Virus record (IMG/VR): IMGVR_UViG_3300047550_001806
Span: 1 to 21,278 of that record
From: a virus
Length of the DNA stretch: 21,278 nucleotides
Direction: 5' to 3' (one strand)
Shown here: in pieces, positions 5,376 to 12,916 of the stretch
Layout: every line of letters starts with the position of its first letter
Numbering within the stretch: the stretch's first letter is position 1
Position numbers and translations under genes: made by a program
Notes under the pieces: generated by a model
The model's input: the letters and a program-made list of their open reading frames with translations, nothing else
The model's database searches: none
What the model was told of the DNA's origin: nothing

Positions 5376-5879
5376 ATGAAGTGCCCCGCCTGTGGTGGCC
5401 CGACAACCGCAGTTCAAACAATTCCGGCCGAGCGCCGGAACGACAACCGGGTGTATCGGGTCCGTCGGTGCAAGGACATACTGTGCTCGACGCCATGCAC
5501 CACGTTGGAGATATTCCATCACGACCTGAAGAAGGCCGATCAAGACCTGAAGGAGGCAGAGCAAGCCAGCCGCAGGCCCCGCCCTCAACCGGCCATCCCT
5601 ATCGCCGCCCCGCCCCCGGCCATGTACGACCTCGAAGGCAACCTTGAGCGTGGCCTCGCCCCCGCCGTGGAGTATGTCATCGACGCTGTTCAGCCCGGCA
5701 CTCACCCTGACAAGGTCAAGCTCGACGCCGCCAAGTGGCTCATTGAGGACCGCCGTCGGTGGCGTATTGCGACCGCCGAGCAGGCTGCTCGTGGAGGGAC
5801 CGAAGTCCCAGCCGACCCCGCCCTCGCGCAGCTCACGAACATCCTGCGGCTGGTACCCGACCCCGAGGCGGTGGCGTGA
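5376..5879 (+). CDS. Probable small terminase subunit with Ogr/Delta-like zinc finger
   Basis: This encodes a 167-residue protein. The N-terminus is a zinc-ribbon with C3, C6, C32 and C37 (plus C41). The spacing CX2C...CX4C recalls the Ogr/Delta phage transcription-activator finger and, less closely, NrdR. After a proline-rich linker (about residues 65-82), residues 88-150 form helices of the type A-V-E-Y-V-I-D...LDAAKWLIEDR, which resemble small terminase subunits. It lies directly upstream of the large terminase, with GTGA overlap, where the small subunit normally sits and recognises phage DNA for packaging. GAGG lies 9 bases before the ATG. The zinc finger would bind the packaging site or act as a late activator. 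The position argument is strong; the domain assignment is from visible motifs only. Confidence 0.6.
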   Translation: MKCPACGGPTTAVQTIPAERRNDNRVYRVRRCKDILCSTPCTTLEIFHHDLKKADQDLKEAEQASRRPRPQPAIPIAAPPPAMYDLEGNLERGLAPAVEYVIDAVQPGTHPDKVKLDAAKWLIEDRRRWRIATAEQAARGGTEVPADPALAQLTNILRLVPDPEAVA

Positions 5880-7432
5880 GAAGCCCTGTTTGGACCCCGC
5901 CGGGCCTGCCCAAGACCATGTTGGCGCCGGTGCAGCGTCTCATTGGGGACCGGGGGCTGTTCTGTCAGCTCTTGCCCGTTACGCACAAGGGCACAAGCAA
6001 GCACACCAAGTTCTCGCCCCTGCCCGCGCAGAAGCTCGTGTGGGACGCCCTGGACCGGTCGAACCGCGTCATTGTGCTCAAGGCCCGGCAGATGGGAGTG
6101 TCCACGGCGGTTAGGGCGTGGCAGTTCCATCGGGTTTTTCAGAGCTTGGACCCGGTCAAGTTCGCCGTGTTGAGCTTCCACCAGCGCTCTGCCACCAACT
6201 TGCGGCGCCTGGACCGTGAGTGGCTCAAGGCCCTCCCCGATGCGTTCCGCCGTGAGCTGCGAGAAGACAGCGCGGCGGACACAATCTTCGACGACACCGG
6301 AGCCGGGCTGTCTGCGTTCACGACCGGCGGACGGGGCGGCACCCGAAGCTTCTCGTTCACCGGTGCCCACCTCTCCGAGTTCGCGTTCTATCAGAACCCC
6401 GACGAAGTGCTGGCGCAGGTCCTCGCGACCGTCGGTGACGGCCCCGTGGTGATTGAGAGCACCGTGAACGTGCCCGGCGATGCGTTCCACCGGCTCATTG
6501 AAGGCAGCCCCGAGAACGGCTGGGAGCTGCTGTTCCTGCCTTGGTTCACGCATCAGGAGTACAGGCACAGCACTCCACCGGACTTCAAGCGCACCTCCGA
6601 GGAGGAGCAGCTTACGAGTCTCTATGGGCTCGACGACCAGCAGCTCATGTGGCGCAGGACCCAGGTCCTGACCCTCGGCCCGCACAAGTTCGCCCGCGAG
6701 TTCCCCGCCTGTATCGACGACTGTTTTGTCGGACGGGAGGGAGGTTGGTTCGAGGAAGAGCTGCTGCGCAACATACATGTGGTGGAGCACCAGCTTCACG
6801 GCCACACGACCGGTCGCGAAATCGAGCGCCCCCAACCTAACGATAAGTACGTCATGGGCGTTGATGTCGGCGGGGGTGTCGGCGGGGACTACTCGGCTCT
6901 CGCAGTGGTGTCAGCGACTACGATGCAGCCGGTCTACGCCGAGCGAAACAACAAGCTCACCCCGCAAGCCTGGGCCCACCGGGTCGTGCAAGTGGCGGCC
7001 CGGTACAACAACGCGCTGGTCCTGACCGAGAGCAACAATCACGGGCACGCGCTCTTGCTTGAGCTTCAGAACTGCCACTACACGAACCTATGGCACTCCC
7101 CACAAGGCAAGCCGTGGGTCACCACCTTGCAGAGCAAGCTCGACGCCCTGAATACACTTCGGGAGAGCTTGCAGGTCGTTAGGGTCATGGACCGCGTGAC
7201 TTGGCTTGAGCTGCGGGCGCTCACCGTCCCGGCCGGCAAGGTCGCCCCCGAGGCCCCCCTTGGAGGCTACGACGACAGTGCGATGGCCCTCGCATTGGCA
7301 TATAGGTGTATGCGCGACGTGCCCCCCTCCTATCGCCACCAGCTTGGTGGTTCAGGTGGTAAAACAAGGGTCGACGATATGCTTGCGGCAAGCCGTGCGC
7401 GGCGTATTCGCAGCGCCGCCCTCCCCTTCTAA
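5876..7432 (+). CDS. terL: Terminase large subunit
   Basis: This encodes the 518-residue DNA packaging motor: an ATPase plus nuclease that docks on the portal. The ATPase shows a Walker A variant KARQMGVST at residues 69-77, a Walker B-like HLSEFAFY at 165-172 with the catalytic-type E168, and the coupling motif IESTVNVPG at 193-201. The nuclease domain shows GVDVGGGVGGDYSA at 328-341 (D330), LTESNNHG at 383-390 (E385) and GGYDDSAMALALA at 463-475 (D466, D467). These are the usual three acidic clusters of a large terminase. The GTG at 5876 overlaps the stop of the previous gene and has GAGG about 8 bases upstream. The in-frame ATG at 5759 lies inside that gene and gives a nonsense lead. The length is typical. 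The stop region is repeated 15 bases downstream. Confidence 0.95.
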   Translation: MRSPVWTPPGLPKTMLAPVQRLIGDRGLFCQLLPVTHKGTSKHTKFSPLPAQKLVWDALDRSNRVIVLKARQMGVSTAVRAWQFHRVFQSLDPVKFAVLSFHQRSATNLRRLDREWLKALPDAFRRELREDSAADTIFDDTGAGLSAFTTGGRGGTRSFSFTGAHLSEFAFYQNPDEVLAQVLATVGDGPVVIESTVNVPGDAFHRLIEGSPENGWELLFLPWFTHQEYRHSTPPDFKRTSEEEQLTSLYGLDDQQLMWRRTQVLTLGPHKFAREFPACIDDCFVGREGGWFEEELLRNIHVVEHQLHGHTTGREIERPQPNDKYVMGVDVGGGVGGDYSALAVVSATTMQPVYAERNNKLTPQAWAHRVVQVAARYNNALVLTESNNHGHALLLELQNCHYTNLWHSPQGKPWVTTLQSKLDALNTLRESLQVVRVMDRVTWLELRALTVPAGKVAPEAPLGGYDDSAMALALAYRCMRDVPPSYRHQLGGSGGKTRVDDMLAASRARRIRSAALPF

Positions 7433-7448
7433 GCCCCCCCCTTCTAAG
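7423..7448 (+). repeat. 15-base tandem repeat spanning the terL stop
   Basis: CCCCTTCTAAG occurs at 7423-7433 and again at 7438-7448, a 15-base period that keeps the frame. It places a second TTC-TAA 15 bases after the true stop. It lies in the 37-base gap before the portal gene. Confidence 0.8.
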
Positions 7449-7469
7449 TTCAGGGAGACTCCCGAGCCC

Positions 7470-9176
7470 ATGCTGACTCCACAACATGTCGCCGAAATTG
7501 TCGCCGGCCATGACCGCTACTTCAGCGACCGACGCGAGGAGCTGCGTGAGGCCCGCCGGCTCTACATGACCGACTTCTGGTCCCGTGAGCAAGGGGAGAG
7601 CCAAGCCGGTGGGCTTCGCACTGAGGTGCCCAAGGCATATGCCGTCGTCGAGAGCTACCTCGGCAGTCTCTATGCCAAGAACCCCGCCGTGTTTGTGCAG
7701 CCTGATGTGCGCGCACGGGGCAATGCAGAAGTGGCCGAGGCCACCGCCAACCTGTACTTGCTGAGCGTGCGCGAGCAGCTTGAGGACGCAACCCGCCTCG
7801 CATTGATCTACCCGTGCTCGTTCATCAAGCTGAGTCCGGTCCCGAGCGTGGACCCACTCAAGCGCGTGGCAGCGGCAGCGCTGCCCCCGTGGGAGGTCAT
7901 TGTTGACGCCACGGCCTGCGCTTGGGAGCAACAGCGCTACGTAGGGCATGTCTACTTGATGCCCCTTCCAGAGGCGACCGAGCGCTACGGCAAGGCCGAG
8001 ACGGACTTCACCCCGCGCAGTTACTCCAAGTGGCTCGACTCTACATGGTCGGCGAGCACCCGCGGGTGGGGCTCGGGGCCCACGGGGGGCAACACCAACA
8101 CTGTGCCGGGAGTCGAGAAGTTCATCAGGGTGGTTGAAATCTACGACCTCCTCGCCGATAAGCTGCTTGTGTGGTCCGAGGACTACTCGGGCGGGCAGCA
8201 GTTCCTCTTCACGGGCGTCAAGGTTCAGGTCGGCGCCCTCCAGCCCACCCCCGAAGAGAAGGAAGAGCCCGAGCTTCAACACGAAACCAGTGGCATCCCC
8301 TACAAGAGCGCATCGGGCAGGCCCGTCGTGCCTATCCTCCCGCTCTACTTCTCTCGTGACCCCGACACCCCGCTCCGTGGATACAGCCTCATTAGCCGGA
8401 GCCGGGATCAGTTCAGAGAACTCAACCTCATGCGCTCCTACCAAGCGCAGGGCGTCCGCCGTATGGCTCGGCAGTGGATGGTCCGGGCGGGCTTCTTGAG
8501 CGAGGACGCTGCGGCCAAAATCACGCAGGGCATCGACGGCGAGATGATTGAGGTCGATGTTGCACCGGGCACCCCGCTCGATGGCAACATCACCCCCGTC
8601 CCGCAGGCGCCCATTCCCGGTGACATTGCAGCCTATGCTCTGACCGTGGACAACGACCTCAAGGACGCGGGCCTGCTTGCCCCCTTCACCCGTGGAGAAG
8701 TCACCAAGAGCACCGCCACCGAGCAACAGCTCCTTGCGGCCTACACGTCGAGCGAAATCGGGCGCATGGCCCGTATCCGAGACGGTGTCATCACCGGGGT
8801 CGCCAGCACCTACAACATCATGTTGAGCGTGGTCTTGGGTGACGAGGCCGAGCCCTTGGCCCTGCCAAACCCGGTCGGCCCGACATTCCTCTCGGCGGAG
8901 GACCTGACCGGGGACTTCTCGTATTGGGCAGTGGATGCGGGCACCACGCCGATGAGCGACCTTGCCCGGCAAGCGTCGCTTGAGAGGCTCGCCCCCCTGC
9001 TGCTTAGTCTCGGGGCTCCCAAGGAGGCCGTCTTGGCCGAGCTTGTGAGGGCCTACCAGTTGCCCGAAGCCTTCGCGAAGGCGGTCGAGCAAGCACAAGC
9101 ACCCGCGAGCGGGCAAGAGCAACCCCCCTCTTCCTCCCCCCTGCCTTCAAGTATGCTTCCCATCACCGGAGTTTGA
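7470..9176 (+). CDS. Portal protein
   Basis: This encodes a 568-residue portal, the dodecameric ring at the capsid vertex through which DNA is packaged and ejected. Evidence is the position directly after the large terminase and before the scaffold, the length, and the sequence style. A helical N-terminus (ARRLYMTDFW) is followed by KAYAVVESYLGSLYAKNP, a typical portal membrane-like helix region. A beta-rich wing with PPWEVIVDAT comes next, then a long helical stem around residues 305-345 (SRSRDQFRELNLMRSYQAQG) and an acidic C-terminus. I start it at the ATG at 7470 because the longer frame to 7206 runs through terL. AGGGAG lies 12 bases upstream, slightly far. The Q/P-rich C-terminal tail is low complexity. 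The stop overlaps a TTG, but the next gene starts at 9179. Confidence 0.88.
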   Translation: MLTPQHVAEIVAGHDRYFSDRREELREARRLYMTDFWSREQGESQAGGLRTEVPKAYAVVESYLGSLYAKNPAVFVQPDVRARGNAEVAEATANLYLLSVREQLEDATRLALIYPCSFIKLSPVPSVDPLKRVAAAALPPWEVIVDATACAWEQQRYVGHVYLMPLPEATERYGKAETDFTPRSYSKWLDSTWSASTRGWGSGPTGGNTNTVPGVEKFIRVVEIYDLLADKLLVWSEDYSGGQQFLFTGVKVQVGALQPTPEEKEEPELQHETSGIPYKSASGRPVVPILPLYFSRDPDTPLRGYSLISRSRDQFRELNLMRSYQAQGVRRMARQWMVRAGFLSEDAAAKITQGIDGEMIEVDVAPGTPLDGNITPVPQAPIPGDIAAYALTVDNDLKDAGLLAPFTRGEVTKSTATEQQLLAAYTSSEIGRMARIRDGVITGVASTYNIMLSVVLGDEAEPLALPNPVGPTFLSAEDLTGDFSYWAVDAGTTPMSDLARQASLERLAPLLLSLGAPKEAVLAELVRAYQLPEAFAKAVEQAQAPASGQEQPPSSSPLPSSMLPITGV

Positions 9177-9178
9177 CC

Positions 9179-9694
9179 ATGCCCCTCACCATGCCTGACA
9201 TGCCTGACATGCCCCAAGACCTTCGGGACGCTGCCGACGCCTCTGACGCTGAGGTCGAGGCCACCCTTGCGGGGCTTATCCCGCCCCCGGAGAAGCCCTA
9301 CAACCCCAAGGTCGTGACCGCACTCGCCAACGCCGTTTCGGCCGTCGCGAAGGTCATGGGGGTCCGCCTGACTCCCGAGTCCTACACCGGGCCGGTCGAG
9401 GAGCTTGACCCGACCCTCGTGCGCTTCCTCGCCATGGCGGACGCCGCCGCCAAGGACTACGGCTCCCCTCTTCCGGTCGCCCTTGAGAACGTGAAGGGCG
9501 ACCGTGAGTTGATTGTTTTGACGGTCTACCTTGACCGCCTCGCCAAGGACGCCGACTTCAAGGCGTTCCTGAACATGCCCATCCCCGAGGAGGAGGGCGA
9601 GGAGACCGAGGTCAAGGTCAAGCCCGGCAACCGCATGTCCGAAGCCAGCGAGGGCGGGAAGGAAGACTTCGACTTCGCCTCCCGCATGCGGTGA
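9179..9694 (+). CDS. Unknown acidic head-region protein
   Basis: I do not recognise this 171-residue protein. It is acidic and helical, beginning with repeated MPDMPDMP (a 9-base tandem repeat ATGCCTGAC), so several ATGs near 9179, 9191, 9200 and 9209 could start it. The first is favoured by GGAG 7 bases upstream. Residues 40-120 are helix-rich without motifs. The tail has a run of glutamates followed by EVKVKPGNR. It lies between the portal and a WYL-like protein, in the head operon. A role in head assembly, for example as a portal-associated or packaging accessory protein, is a guess from position. Confidence 0.6.
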   Translation: MPLTMPDMPDMPQDLRDAADASDAEVEATLAGLIPPPEKPYNPKVVTALANAVSAVAKVMGVRLTPESYTGPVEELDPTLVRFLAMADAAAKDYGSPLPVALENVKGDRELIVLTVYLDRLAKDADFKAFLNMPIPEEEGEETEVKVKPGNRMSEASEGGKEDFDFASRMR

Positions 9695-9698
9695 CACA

Positions 9699-10181
9699 AT
9701 GGCACTCTTCGGCGCCCTCACAAGCGTAGCCAACAAGCTTAAGCAAGCCTTCGGGGTCTCCAAGCCGGCGACGGTCATCCCCAAGGCTCGCGGGCAGTTC
9801 TATCGCACCTATGCGGGGGGCAACGAAGCCAACCTGACGGACGCCATTCAGCGCCGTCAGCCCGTGACGTTCTACTACGACGATAAGTGGCAAGAGGACG
9901 GTGTGCCCGGCAAGGCGGGGCAGCGCATCGGTAACCCTCATGCCATTTGGGTCGGCAGCAACGGCACCAAGTACCTCCACCTGTATGTGGACCCACAGTC
10001 AGCGTCGGCGACAGGAAGCCTGCCTGGCTGGCGCACGTTCATCCTGAGCAGGATACAGAACGTGTCGGTGCTTGAGCTTGGGTCCAGCTTCTTCGGACGC
10101 AAGGTCGAGTTTGTGCAGGCACCGGGCTTCAACCGAGCGTGGTACTCGCGTGTAGGCACGCCCGTAGTCCTCCTCAAGTAA
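9699..10181 (+). CDS. WYL-like domain protein in the head operon
   Basis: This encodes a 160-residue protein whose residues 46-132 follow the WYL domain plan. They run LTDAIQRRQPVTFYYDD (beta strand pair), then a GNPHAIWV...KYLHLYV core at 79-97, then LPGWRTFILSRIQNVSVLE at 108-126 and a following FF. WYL domains bind ligands or nucleic acid and are best known in bacterial transcription regulators and CRISPR or phage-defence regulators. Here there is no helix-turn-helix; the N-terminus is only a short amphipathic helix. It starts 4 bases after the previous stop without a clear ribosome binding site, so it may depend on coupled translation. Alternative reading: a small beta-barrel virion protein that mimics WYL. 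The stop context is tandemly repeated three times. Confidence 0.6.
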   Translation: MALFGALTSVANKLKQAFGVSKPATVIPKARGQFYRTYAGGNEANLTDAIQRRQPVTFYYDDKWQEDGVPGKAGQRIGNPHAIWVGSNGTKYLHLYVDPQSASATGSLPGWRTFILSRIQNVSVLELGSSFFGRKVEFVQAPGFNRAWYSRVGTPVVLLK

Positions 10182-10213
10182 ACCCCCTCAAGTAAACCCC
10201 CTCAAGTAAACCC
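10172..10213 (+). repeat. Three tandem 14-base repeats covering a stop codon
   Basis: CCTCAAGTAAACCC occurs three times in tandem at 10172-10185, 10186-10199 and 10200-10213. The first copy contains the TAA stop of the WYL-like gene, so the stop context is repeated twice in the gap before the scaffold gene. It probably arose by replication slippage. Confidence 0.9.
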
Positions 10214-10226
10214 CGAGGTAACCACC

Positions 10227-11039
10227 ATGGCCGAGCCCAATAGCACCGCTCCCTCCCCGTCCAATTCTGCACCGTCGGTCCCGTCCGTCGCACAGGCGGC
10301 CCTCGACGAGTACAACAGCCGCAACGCGGCAGCCGCCCCCGGCGCCCATGCAGAAGGCGGAGAGGAGGGGGCAGAAGCCCACGCAGGCGAGGGCGAGGGT
10401 GAGCCCCGGGTGCGCAAGCTCTCCTGGAACGACGCGCTCAAGCAGGTCCCCCCGGATGTCCGCGAGCTGATGAAGTCGATGCAGCGGGACTACACCCAGA
10501 AGACGCAGGAGCTGAGCACGCAGCGCAAGGAGTTTCTCCGCGAGCGGGAAGCCCTGCTCAAGGGTCAGCAAGCTCTGCCCAAGGAGCAGCCCGCCCTGCC
10601 CGAGTACGACCCCTTCAACGAGGCGTCTATCAACGCTCGCATTGAAGCCGAGGTCAACAAGCGGCTCAACATGGTCCTTGAGCCCATGAAGCGTGAATAC
10701 GAGGTTATGGCGGCCGAGGAGAGCTACCAGAGCTTCCTGTCGAAGAACCCCGACTTCAAGACCGATAAGGCACTCCGGGCCGAGGTGCAGGCCCTGCTCG
10801 AAGCATCCCCCTCACTCGACCTTGAGACGGCCTACTACGCCGCCAAGGGCAAGCGCGGCCCTCTCGTGCAGCAGGCCGAGAGGGCCGCTGCACAGGCTCG
10901 ACGCACTGCCGACCGTGAGGCCGCTACCCGTGGGACCGCCCTCCCTCGCAAGGGGTCCGGGCTGCCCGTGGCAGGTGACGTCAAGCGCATGTCGAACGCA
11001 GACATTCTCGCCATGGCCCGGGCTCTACAGCGCCGTTGA
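10227..11039 (+). CDS. Scaffolding protein
   Basis: This encodes a 270-residue scaffold that guides capsid assembly and leaves before maturation. It has the expected make-up: a disordered Ala/Ser/Pro and Glu-rich N-terminus (about residues 1-60), then a conserved-looking WNDALKQVPPDVRELMKSM segment at 67-85. A long charged coiled coil follows (about 86-170), then a LETAYYAAKGK motif near residues 199-209, and a basic C-terminal helix that would bind the coat protein. It lies directly before the major capsid gene, as usual. The ATG at 10227 has CCGAGG about 8 bases upstream. It could also be called a capsid assembly protein; no protease is seen in this window. Confidence 0.8.
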   Translation: MAEPNSTAPSPSNSAPSVPSVAQAALDEYNSRNAAAAPGAHAEGGEEGAEAHAGEGEGEPRVRKLSWNDALKQVPPDVRELMKSMQRDYTQKTQELSTQRKEFLREREALLKGQQALPKEQPALPEYDPFNEASINARIEAEVNKRLNMVLEPMKREYEVMAAEESYQSFLSKNPDFKTDKALRAEVQALLEASPSLDLETAYYAAKGKRGPLVQQAERAAAQARRTADREAATRGTALPRKGSGLPVAGDVKRMSNADILAMARALQRR

Positions 11040-11043
11040 GAAC

Positions 11044-11061
11044 CCCCGTGCCATGGCACGG
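11044..11061. promoter_or_regulatory. 18-base perfect palindrome after the scaffold gene
   Basis: CCCGTGCCATGGCACGGG reads the same on both strands and can fold as a 7-bp hairpin with a CATG loop. It sits 5 bases after the scaffold stop and just upstream of the -35 box of the capsid promoter. It has no T-run, so an operator or RNA 3'-end hairpin is more likely than an intrinsic terminator. Confidence 0.6.
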
Positions 11062-11062
11062 G

Positions 11063-11091
11063 TTGGCAAAACGTCACATCCTTGCTATTAT
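11063..11091 (+). promoter_or_regulatory. Sigma70-type promoter before the capsid gene
   Basis: TTGGCA (11063-11068) and TATTAT (11086-11091) are separated by exactly 17 bases. Both hexamers are close to consensus in an otherwise GC-rich genome. Transcription would begin near 11098 and give a leader of about 120 bases. It would boost capsid and decoration protein synthesis over the upstream head genes. Confidence 0.65.
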
Positions 11092-11218
11092 GTCTCAGCT
11101 TCGGGACAATATGCCACCCCCCACGGTCACCACGGGGCGCTGTTGTTCCTGAGAGCGTGGAACCCGGACTTCCGGACACTCCCTTGACCCCCCCTCAAGA
11201 AGCGTCAGAGGTTCGACT

Positions 11219-12229
11219 ATGCGTTCCATTCTCTCGTCCACGCTGCCCCTCCTGCGTGACAAGCTCATCGACAACTCCTTCGTGAGCCATCCCCTGTTCC
11301 GGGCCATTGAAGCCTCGGGCAACCTCGTGAAGATTTCGGGCGGCTCTCGTATCGAGCAGCCGGTCATCTTCGGCGAGCACTCCAGCCTCAGCGTGCTGAG
11401 CAACGGCTTCGAGCCGGTGTCCATGGCCGTGACCGACCCCTTCTACACGGCCAACTTCGAGTGGGCCAACTTCACTCAGCCAATCGTGTTGAGCGCAGTG
11501 GAGAAGGCCGCCAATAAGGGCGACGACGCCATCGTCAACATCCTTGAGGGCAAGATGAAGAACGTCCTCCTCGGGATGAAGAAGGCGGTGAACCAGCAGG
11601 TCATGGTTGGCACCGGGGCGGTGTCCACCCTCCAGACCCTCAACGGCAACGGCACCAGCACCTCTGCCCCCGTCACCACGGGTTGGTTCGAGGCCCTGGC
11701 GAGCACCGCGCAGACCAACACGGTCGGCGGCCTCTCCAAGACCACATACCGCAGCAAGAACTGGTTCAACCAGTGGTATGACAGCGCCGGCAGCTTCGCT
11801 CTCAGCCACCTCGATGAGCTGTTCATCAACTGCCAGACCTACCACCCCGCCGGGAAGACCCCCGACATCATCCTGATGTCCCCGAAGTGCTTCGGTGCCT
11901 TCCAGGCGCTTCAGCAGTCCTCGGTGCAGTACGTGAGTGCTTCCGACCGTGAGTCCCTGGACCGGGACATGGTGGCCATGTGGCGCGGCGCGAAGATTTA
12001 CGTGGACCCCAACCTCGGCTTCACCTCGGCTGGTGGGGCGCCCGTGTCGGCCTACGTGCTGAGCAGCGACCTGTTCCAGCTCTACACCGACACCGACGGT
12101 TGGTTCCACGTGAGCGACCTGATGCCCGTCCCCGGCACCGCGACCGAGGCGGCCATGGTGTTCTGCCGCATGCAGCTCGTGACCGGTCACCTCGCGAGCC
12201 ACGGCATCCTGACCGACGCCGAGGCTTGA
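11219..12229 (+). CDS. Major capsid protein
   Basis: This encodes a 336-residue coat protein. Its position after the scaffold, its own promoter and a good ribosome binding site (AGAGG 7 bases upstream) fit the most abundant virion protein. Recognisable features of the HK97-fold phage coat group are an N-terminal helix (LPLLRDKLIDNSFVSHPLFRA), a GSRIEQPVIFG-type E-loop region around residues 42-52, and a long spine-like helix rich in Ala/Lys (AVEKAANKGDDAIVNILEGK) at 92-111. A P-domain-like segment with DIILMSPKCFGAFQAL at 217-232 and a closing beta-rich A-domain complete it. It has no N-terminal delta domain because the scaffold is separate. The fold assignment is from visible motif style. 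Confidence 0.88.
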   Translation: MRSILSSTLPLLRDKLIDNSFVSHPLFRAIEASGNLVKISGGSRIEQPVIFGEHSSLSVLSNGFEPVSMAVTDPFYTANFEWANFTQPIVLSAVEKAANKGDDAIVNILEGKMKNVLLGMKKAVNQQVMVGTGAVSTLQTLNGNGTSTSAPVTTGWFEALASTAQTNTVGGLSKTTYRSKNWFNQWYDSAGSFALSHLDELFINCQTYHPAGKTPDIILMSPKCFGAFQALQQSSVQYVSASDRESLDRDMVAMWRGAKIYVDPNLGFTSAGGAPVSAYVLSSDLFQLYTDTDGWFHVSDLMPVPGTATEAAMVFCRMQLVTGHLASHGILTDAEA

Positions 12230-12294
12230 TGCAGCCTACGGGCTGCTGACCCTTCAAGTCACCTTCTCCCCCCTCTTCAATTGGAGCCTTCAAC

Positions 12295-12750
12295 ATGGCT
12301 ACCTCGAACCTCATTCAGTACCTCTCGGCCGGTGAAGCCGCCAACACGAGCAACCGCCGGGTGGTGGAGACGTACCTCACCGCTGGCGCGGTCGCGCTCG
12401 GTGACTGGTGCGCGCTCGACACCAGTCAGACCGGAGCGGACAAGGCCCTCTACGTGACCCCCACGCCGGCTACCGCCGGCCGGGGCAACGTGGTTGGTGT
12501 CGCCATCGAAGCCATCACCGGGACGGCCTCTGCGCCCGCCCAGGTGAAGGTGTGCATCGCCGGCTACGTGGCTGCGGCGAAGGTCGCTGCCGGTACCGCG
12601 CAGCATGCCTCCCTGACCACCTCCGCCACCCTCGGAACCGCCGTGACCTACGCCACCGGCACGCATACCGCCACCGGCCCGGCAGGCGTTGCCCTGACCG
12701 CCGAGGCGGCCGGCTTCTCCGAGTGCTTCGTGTACGGGCGCTTCTGCTGA
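12295..12750 (+). CDS. Probable capsid decoration/stabilising protein
   Basis: This encodes a 151-residue protein rich in Ala, Thr and Gly, with alternating beta-strand patterns (AGAVALGDWCALDTSQ; VVGVAIEAITGTASAPAQVKVCIAGYV). Small all-beta proteins of this composition next to the coat gene are commonly decoration or head-stabilising proteins, several with a DUF2190-like repeat plan. TTGGAG lies about 9 bases upstream of the ATG at 12295. It follows the coat gene by 65 bases and is followed by a highly folded gap, so it probably ends the strongly transcribed capsid unit. It could instead be a minor head protein. The identity is inferred from context and composition. Confidence 0.6.
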   Translation: MATSNLIQYLSAGEAANTSNRRVVETYLTAGAVALGDWCALDTSQTGADKALYVTPTPATAGRGNVVGVAIEAITGTASAPAQVKVCIAGYVAAAKVAAGTAQHASLTTSATLGTAVTYATGTHTATGPAGVALTAEAAGFSECFVYGRFC

Positions 12751-12759
12751 AACCCCCTT

Positions 12760-12793
12760 CCCGAGGGGGCGGCCCACAGGTCGCCCCCTCGGG
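12760..12793 (+). terminator. Strong hairpin after the decoration gene
   Basis: CCCGAGGGGGCG (12760-12771) pairs perfectly with CGCCCCCTCGGG (12782-12793) across a 10-base loop, 10 bases after the stop codon. There is no T-run, so it may pause polymerase, protect the capsid mRNA 3' end, or partly terminate. A second larger hairpin follows. Confidence 0.5.
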
Positions 12794-12801
12794 CCTCTCC
12801 C

Positions 12802-12878
12802 GGCCCTTCGTTCTCGTTCGGCTTCAGATAGCTGACCTGCCTCGGGGCTCCGGGGGGTCCGTACGAGGACGAAGGGCC
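12802..12878 (+). promoter_or_regulatory. Second, 20-bp long-stem structure
   Basis: The arms at 12802-12821 and 12859-12878 pair over 20 positions with two mismatches and enclose 37 GC-rich bases. The structure occupies most of the gap before the adaptor gene, starting 9 bases after the previous hairpin. It may lower expression of the tail genes relative to the capsid, or serve as an RNase III site. Confidence 0.5.
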
Positions 12879-12916
12879 TCTCTCGTCCCCCCTCTGAAGT
12901 GAGGTTGTAGACCCCA

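Noticed and set aside
7221-9122. Long minus-strand ORF opposite the portal gene
   Set aside because: It is a shadow frame. The plus strand encodes a coherent portal protein in the expected operon position.
11090-11152. Tiny ORF in the capsid leader
   Set aside because: Its ATG overlaps the -10 box of the promoter, so it would not be present on the transcript.
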